Source: DAISLF01 sp964517345 (GTDB lineage: Bacteria; Patescibacteriota; Gracilibacteria; Peribacterales; Peribacteraceae). From it: a stretch of 15,428 nucleotides of DNA. The DNA lies in assembly GCA_964517345.1 (NCBI GenBank), contig CAZFBZ010000036.1, positions 1 through 15,428 on the forward strand, in the 5' to 3' direction. Below the pieces are notes generated by a model. The model ran no database searches, was not told the origin of the DNA, and saw nothing but the letters and a program-made list of their open reading frames with translations. The translations under genes and the position numbers were made by a program. This document shows positions 11,353 through 15,428 of the stretch, one piece after another. The number at the start of each line of letters is the position of its first letter. The first letter of the stretch is position 1.

Positions 11353-14300
11353 TCAGTTCGACACGCCGCCGCTTCCGCTTGCGCCGACCGTGACCTGCAC
11401 CTCGTCGCTCGCAACGTTGCCCGCCAGATCCGTGGCGACCGCGCGGATCACGTGGCTGCCGGGTGCGAGTTTCTGCGTGTAGACGAGCTCATACGGCGCG
11501 CGGGGCTTGCGCGTGAGCAGTGTGCCATCCAGATAGAACTCGACGTACTTCACCCCGCCTTCGGTGTCGCTGGAATCCGCCCGCATCGTGACGGGCGCGT
11601 TCTCCGGGAGCGCGGCGCCGTCCTGCGGGGAGGTGAGGATGATGCGCGGTCCGCCGGCGTCGGCGCCGAAGGTGAACGTCACGTCATCGGACGCGCTGTT
11701 GTAGTACTGGTCCATCACCGTCACTTTCAGCTTGTGGGAGCCGGTTTCCTGGATCGACCGCGGGACGCGGATCGGGCCGTCGAACGGTGCCTCGGTGACC
11801 GATGCCACGACTTTTCCATCAATCTCGTAGCGCACCTCGCGCAGCGGCGAACCGGCGGACGCCTTGAACGACGGCTGGAACGACGGATACGACACCACGC
11901 CGCCCTGCGCGGGCGTGAGGAGCGTGACGCTGATCGGCTGATCGCGGCCGGGCGTCAGTGCCATGCTGCACTTCTCGGTCGGGGGGAGGGGAAGCGGCAG
12001 GTTCGACCCCGTGCCGACGGCGGCACCCTTGGCCCACGCCTGCACGCCCTGCTCCCACTGTGGCCAGCGGTCGGCGAGGATGCTGCGTGGCTGGAAGAAG
12101 CTGCGCTCCTCGCGCGCGTCGGCCGGACAATCGTCGGAGGCGAGCAGGCCCGTGACTTTGTCCACCGTCAGCGTGACGCACGCGGGATCGGGCGTCGTCG
12201 GGGCGTTCTCGCGCAGGAAGACGTCGGCGCGACGGCGCTCCACCGGCGTACATTCCGTCGGAAGCTGGCCGGAAAGCAGCGAGACCTGCGGCTGCACGAT
12301 GCCGTCGGGGACGCCGAACGACGTGACGCTCGGCTTGAGCAGTTTCTGCGCAGAGGTCATGAAATCCTTCCAAATCGGCGCAGCGACGGTGATACCGTCG
12401 GCCGTGCTGCTGAGCGGCTCGCTCGTCGCGTTGCCCACCCACACGCCCGCCGCGAGGGTCGGCGTGTAGCCGAGCGTCCAGACGTTGTCGGGCTTGCGCT
12501 CGGTGCAGTTGCCCCGGTCGTCGCGCTTCAGACATTTGTTGCTGGTGCCGGTCTTGGCGGCGTTCTGCGTGCCGGGCACCGTCAGAACGGAGCGCCAGTA
12601 GTCACCCGGGCGCACCGAGGGATCGCTGAGGATCGAGGTGATCTCGTAGGCCACGCGCTCGTCGATCACCTGTTGTCCCGGCTGGTCCACGTCGTAGTTG
12701 CCCGAAAGCGGCAGGATCGCACCGCGCTTGTCGGTGATCTTGCGGATGGCGATGGCCGGCTTGGCTTTGCCCTTGTTGGCGAACGTGGCGTAGCCCTGCA
12801 CCATCTCCAGCAGCGGCGTCTCGGCCGTGCCGATGGCCATGGAGGGGCCATAGCCTTCCGCGGGACGCGTGGCCTTGGGGGTCGGAACGCCCATCTGCTC
12901 GACGAGATCGAGCAACGTGCTCTCCTCTCCGCCCATGAAGTACGCCTTGATGGCCGGGATGTTGCGCGAGCCGCCGAGAGCCTGGCGCGCGGTGGTCACG
13001 CCCCAGAAACCGCCTTCGTAGTTTTGCGGCTGGTAGTCGCCGAACTTCGTCGGCACGTCGTAGATCACGGTCGCCGGGCCGTAGCCCTTGAGGAACGCGC
13101 CGGCGTAGATGAACGGCTTGAAGCTGGATCCCGGCTGGCGGGGCGTCAGCGCCATATCGATCTTGCCTTCATGTTCATCATCGCTGTAATCGGTGTTACC
13201 CACGTATGCGAGGATCTCGCGCGTCGCGGGATCGACGGCGACCAGCGCGATGTTATGTCCGCCGTAAAGACGCGCGATTTCATCCTTGTGCTTCGCTACG
13301 GCTTCCTCGGCCGCCTGCTGCAACTGCCAATCGAGCGTCGATTGGATCGTGAAGCCTCCCTGGAGAAGCAGGGTCTTGTCCGCGCTGCCCTCCAGCATCT
13401 GCTCCACCTGGTCCTTCAACCACAGCACGAAGTGCGGCGCGCGGATACTCTCACGGACGGTCTTGAAGACGATGGTCTGCAGTTCTTTGAGCGCTTCCTG
13501 GCGCTGCGCTTCCGTGATGTAGCCTTGATCGAGCATGTTTTTGAGCACCTGATCCGTGCGTCCGCCGACATAGAGCAATGTGGTGCCGGTGCCGACGTCC
13601 GCGCCGATGAGGCCGATGCTCACGTCATCGTCATTGATCTGCGCAGTCTTGGTGATGCGGCCGTCGACGATGCGTTCCAGCACGCGGTCGGTCACCGTGG
13701 TGCGCACGTGGCGGCCGTAGGGACTGTAATACGAGGGGAGTTGCGGGAGACTGGCGAGCACCGAGGACTCGGCGAGGGTCAGGCCGCTGGCGGATTTGCC
13801 GAAGTATTTGCGGCTGGCCTGTTCGATGCCGTAGGCGTTCTGACCGAACGGGATCCAGTTGAGGTACAGCTCCAGGATCTTCTCCTTACTGTACTTCCCC
13901 TCCATCTGGCAGCCGAGGAGCACTTCTTTGATCTTGCGGCTGACGAGGTTCTCCTGCTGCAGGTTGAGCGCGTTGCGAGCGAGCTGGCGCGTGAGAGTGG
14001 AAGCACCGCCGCGGCCGCCCAAGTTCAGCACCGCGCGGGCGAGCGCACGCACGTCGACGCAACCGCGGTCGTAGAAACGCTCATCCTCAATGGCGACGAT
14101 CGCATCCCGCATTGTCTTGGCGATCTGTTCGCCGGGGACATACGTGCGGTCCTGGTCCGCGTACAGGCGATAGAGTTCGACACCATTGCGGTCGGTGATG
14201 ATGGTGCTCTGCGAGGCACGGAGGCTCGCGGGGTCGTCCAGGTTCGGGAGCGTGAACCACAGGAAGAGCACATAGAGGATCATCAATCCGATGAACGCCC

Positions 14301-14526
14301 CGAAGGCGCGCAGCAGGAACATCTTCCATCCGAGCCGGCGCTTTTCCTCAATCAGCCAGCGCAGCACGCGCCCCGGGATCGCCAACAATCCACCTCTGCC
14401 GCCCTCCGGACGCACGCGGCGCGGACGGCGCCGGAAAGACATGCCGGAACCGGAGCCCGAGGAGGCCCGTGGAAGCTCTTCCCCATGCGACCCGAGGGAG
14501 CGAACCTGGAAACCGTCGTTACCCAT
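11353..14526 (-). CDS. Class A penicillin-binding protein with C-terminal Ig-like domains
   Basis: Bifunctional peptidoglycan synthase, 1057 residues from the ATG at 14526 (promoter TTGCGA-17-TACACT just upstream; the frame stays open to 14658). A basic cytoplasmic N-terminus is followed by one membrane segment (about 69-93). The GT51 glycosyltransferase domain follows, with catalytic EDERFY (Glu147) and GGASTLTRQLARN (174-186). The transpeptidase domain has SSFK (Ser467-Lys470), SRN (520-522) and KTGT (658-661). The last ~200 residues hold two Ig-like repeats (about 861-954 and 960-1047; the second has EFYLDGTLL and AVATDLAGN typical of Big_7). GT51 uses lipid II to extend glycan chains and the transpeptidase crosslinks stems, outside the membrane. 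Most class A PBPs are 650-900 residues, so the tail is long. Confidence 0.95.
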   Translation of the reverse strand: MGNDGFQVRSLGSHGEELPRASSGSGSGMSFRRRPRRVRPEGGRGGLLAIPGRVLRWLIEEKRRLGWKMFLLRAFGAFIGLMILYVLFLWFTLPNLDDPASLRASQSTIITDRNGVELYRLYADQDRTYVPGEQIAKTMRDAIVAIEDERFYDRGCVDVRALARAVLNLGGRGGASTLTRQLARNALNLQQENLVSRKIKEVLLGCQMEGKYSKEKILELYLNWIPFGQNAYGIEQASRKYFGKSASGLTLAESSVLASLPQLPSYYSPYGRHVRTTVTDRVLERIVDGRITKTAQINDDDVSIGLIGADVGTGTTLLYVGGRTDQVLKNMLDQGYITEAQRQEALKELQTIVFKTVRESIRAPHFVLWLKDQVEQMLEGSADKTLLLQGGFTIQSTLDWQLQQAAEEAVAKHKDEIARLYGGHNIALVAVDPATREILAYVGNTDYSDDEHEGKIDMALTPRQPGSSFKPFIYAGAFLKGYGPATVIYDVPTKFGDYQPQNYEGGFWGVTTARQALGGSRNIPAIKAYFMGGEESTLLDLVEQMGVPTPKATRPAEGYGPSMAIGTAETPLLEMVQGYATFANKGKAKPAIAIRKITDKRGAILPLSGNYDVDQPGQQVIDERVAYEITSILSDPSVRPGDYWRSVLTVPGTQNAAKTGTSNKCLKRDDRGNCTERKPDNVWTLGYTPTLAAGVWVGNATSEPLSSTADGITVAAPIWKDFMTSAQKLLKPSVTSFGVPDGIVQPQVSLLSGQLPTECTPVERRRADVFLRENAPTTPDPACVTLTVDKVTGLLASDDCPADAREERSFFQPRSILADRWPQWEQGVQAWAKGAAVGTGSNLPLPLPPTEKCSMALTPGRDQPISVTLLTPAQGGVVSYPSFQPSFKASAGSPLREVRYEIDGKVVASVTEAPFDGPIRVPRSIQETGSHKLKVTVMDQYYNSASDDVTFTFGADAGGPRIILTSPQDGAALPENAPVTMRADSSDTEGGVKYVEFYLDGTLLTRKPRAPYELVYTQKLAPGSHVIRAVATDLAGNVASDEVQVTVGASGSGGVSN

Positions 14527-14539
14527 ATCAGGAGAGCTG

Positions 14540-14568
14540 AGTGTAGGGCCAAAACGCCTGTCTCGCAA
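14540..14568 (-). promoter_or_regulatory. Predicted PBP promoter
   Basis: On the minus strand TTGCGA (14563-14568), 17 nt, TACACT (14540-14545), with the ATG 13 nt after the -10 box. The leader would be about 6 nt without a Shine-Dalgarno. Confidence 0.45.
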
Positions 14569-14635
14569 TCCGCCGCAAGGCTCTTTTGACGATGTTTTTG
14601 AGGCAGGTCCGGACGTTCCCTTTTGACCGTTTCTG

Positions 14636-14644
14636 TGATACAAT
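14636..14644 (+). promoter_or_regulatory. Extended -10 promoter of the 14651 gene
   Basis: TGATACAAT: TG one base before TACAAT (14639-14644). The ATG is 6 nt later. The nearby TTGACC (14623-14628) is only 10 nt from the -10 box, too close for a normal -35; the sequence at 17 nt (TTCCCT) is poor. Confidence 0.45.
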
Positions 14645-14650
14645 GATGTG

Positions 14651-14989
14651 ATGTCCAAGAAGAACCTCCTCCGGCTCCTCGCCGCCTACGCCGCGTTCCT
14701 GCCAACGGCTACGTTCGCTCTTATGCAGCAGTCCGTGGTCATGACGACGGGTATCCGCATCACCGTGGAGCAGGCGCTCGCCAACATCACGGGATTCCTC
14801 GCCTTCAGCATTGTCGGCATCAGCATTGTGCTCTTTCTGACGGGTTCGTTCATGATGGTCATCTCCCACGGACAGACCGACCTGCTCGACAAGGGGAAGA
14901 AGACCATGAAGACGGCCCTGATCGGCCTGTCCATCGTTTTGGGCTCCTACGCTATCCTCCGGACCGTCCTCTTTCTGGTCTACCAATAA
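14651..14989 (+). CDS. VirB2/TrbC-like small membrane protein
   Basis: A 112-residue protein shaped like pilin-type VirB2/TrbC proteins. It has a signal-peptide-like N-terminus (MSKKNLLRLLAAYAAFLPTA, possible cut after TFA) and a first membrane helix at about residues 45-72 (GFLAFSIVGISIVLFLTGSF). A short polar cytoplasmic loop follows with the typical LLDKGKKTMKTAL, then a second helix (about 90-111, IGLSIVLGSYAILRTVLFLV). Proteins of this shape are common in CPR genomes, often near type IV pilus or secretion genes, but none are visible here, so function is open. The ATG at 14651 is preferred over the adjacent GTG at 14648 by its distance from the -10 box. It is divergent from the PBP. Confidence 0.75.
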   Translation: MSKKNLLRLLAAYAAFLPTATFALMQQSVVMTTGIRITVEQALANITGFLAFSIVGISIVLFLTGSFMMVISHGQTDLLDKGKKTMKTALIGLSIVLGSYAILRTVLFLVYQ

Positions 14990-14990
14990 G

Positions 14991-15019
14991 TGGCGCGGGG
15001 CATTCCGCTCACGTACAGT
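14991..15019 (+). promoter_or_regulatory. Predicted promoter of the TPR gene
   Basis: TGGCGC (14991-14996), 17 nt, TACAGT (15014-15019), with the ATG 8 nt later. The same TGGCGC hexamer, followed by GGG and the same spacing, precedes the 1113 gene. Confidence 0.45.
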
Positions 15020-15027
15020 GCCTATCC

Positions 15028-15428
15028 ATGCAGCCGGACGATCCCTCTTCGGACACGCTGGAACGCCTTGAACGGGCCGAACAGCTCAAGCTGGCGGGTG
15101 ACCACCAGGCCGCTCTCGCGATCCTCGAAGAGCTCCTTTTGGAGGATCCGGAGAACGTGTCCGCGCTCGAAGAGATCGCCGATAACGAACTGAGTCTGGG
15201 CGAGTACGCGCGGGCCGAGAACGCCGCCAGCCAGGCGACGAGCCTCGACGAGGGCAGCTACACGGGCTTCTACATTCTCGGCTTCCTTCGGTCGCGCACC
15301 GAGGAGTGGAAGGACGCCGTCGCGCATCTGCGCCGCGCCAACACGCTCAAGCCCAACAACGCGGAGATCCTGCGGTGCCTCGGCTGGGCGCTCTTCAACG
15401 AAGGCCAGCGCGCGCAGGGGATCGTCAC
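15028..15428 (+). CDS. TPR-repeat protein, 3' end outside the window
   Basis: The frame runs from the ATG at 15028 to the window end (133 codons visible). After an acidic start (MQPDDPSSDTLERLERAEQL) it shows tetratricopeptide repeats of about 34 residues: AGDHQAALAILEELLLEDPE, then LGEYARAENAASQATSLDEG, then EEWKDAVAHLRRANTLKPNN, then the start of another (LGWALFNEGQRAQG). TPR arrays mediate protein-protein contacts; no other domain is visible, so the specific role cannot be told. No signal peptide, so probably cytoplasmic. It has its own promoter-like sequence, 39 nt after the VirB2-like gene. Confidence 0.88.
   Translation, partial: MQPDDPSSDTLERLERAEQLKLAGDHQAALAILEELLLEDPENVSALEEIADNELSLGEYARAENAASQATSLDEGSYTGFYILGFLRSRTEEWKDAVAHLRRANTLKPNNAEILRCLGWALFNEGQRAQGIV

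Noticed and set aside
11452..14589. A 1045-residue plus-strand open frame antisense to the PBP
   Set aside because: It is the shadow of a GC-rich real gene; its product is low-complexity Arg/Gly/Ala-rich with no domain, while the minus strand encodes complete GT51 and transpeptidase motifs.
1..15428. tRNA genes, CRISPR arrays
   Set aside because: No T-arm-like GGTTCGAATCC sequences in a tRNA context and no regularly spaced direct repeats were found on either strand.

Overview
This is a GC-rich bacterial fragment, probably from a metagenome assembly: a run of exactly 100 Ns at 3761-3860 is a scaffold gap. UGA is used as a normal stop codon (rpsF and rpsR both end in TGA). I infer a Patescibacteria/CPR-like organism, possibly Peribacteria/Peregrinibacteria-like. 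The basis is rpsF-rpsR without an intervening ssb, a small VirB2/TrbC-like membrane protein, many unrecognised short proteins, and promoters placed almost directly on start codons. Taxonomy is an inference; only about 60 nt of 16S rRNA are visible.

Layout. (1) 1-473: the 5' end of a minus-strand 16S rRNA gene, its hairpin-rich leader (a boxA-like sequence lies in one hairpin) and its promoter. (2) 474-2651: two plus-strand genes of unknown function (one predicted membrane-anchored, one with hydrophobic Gly/Ala-rich segments) and a convergent minus-strand unknown gene. (3) 2720-3637: rpsF (bS6, long charged tail) and rpsR (bS18). (4) 3668-4828: a two-gene minus-strand operon of unknown function with a near-consensus promoter; its second gene is broken by the N gap. 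(5) 4829-9561: an accessory island. It contains a non-coding stretch that can fold into several long helices with a 10-nt pseudoknot-like complement, an IS1595-type transposase, and a truncated second IS1595-type transposase whose stop overlaps the start of a P63C-domain gene (ATGA). It continues with a three-gene minus-strand operon (an FxLYD-like lipid/membrane-anchored protein and two small membrane proteins), an excisionase-like HTH protein, and an unknown protein convergent with it. (6) 10015-15428: more conserved chromosome: a YebC/PmpR-family protein, a small acidic unknown protein, a large class A penicillin-binding protein with two C-terminal Ig-like domains (minus), and divergent from it a VirB2-like small membrane protein and a TPR protein cut by the window end.

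The most consistent pattern is regulatory. For eight genes (474, 1113, 4828, 9561, 10050, 14526, 14651, 15028) a plausible -10 box lies only 6-14 nt from the start codon, usually with no credible Shine-Dalgarno, suggesting leaderless or ultra-short-leader transcription. The best candidates for something undescribed are the structured element at 5030-5288, the transposase-fragment/P63C pair, and the small membrane-protein operon at 7807-8842.
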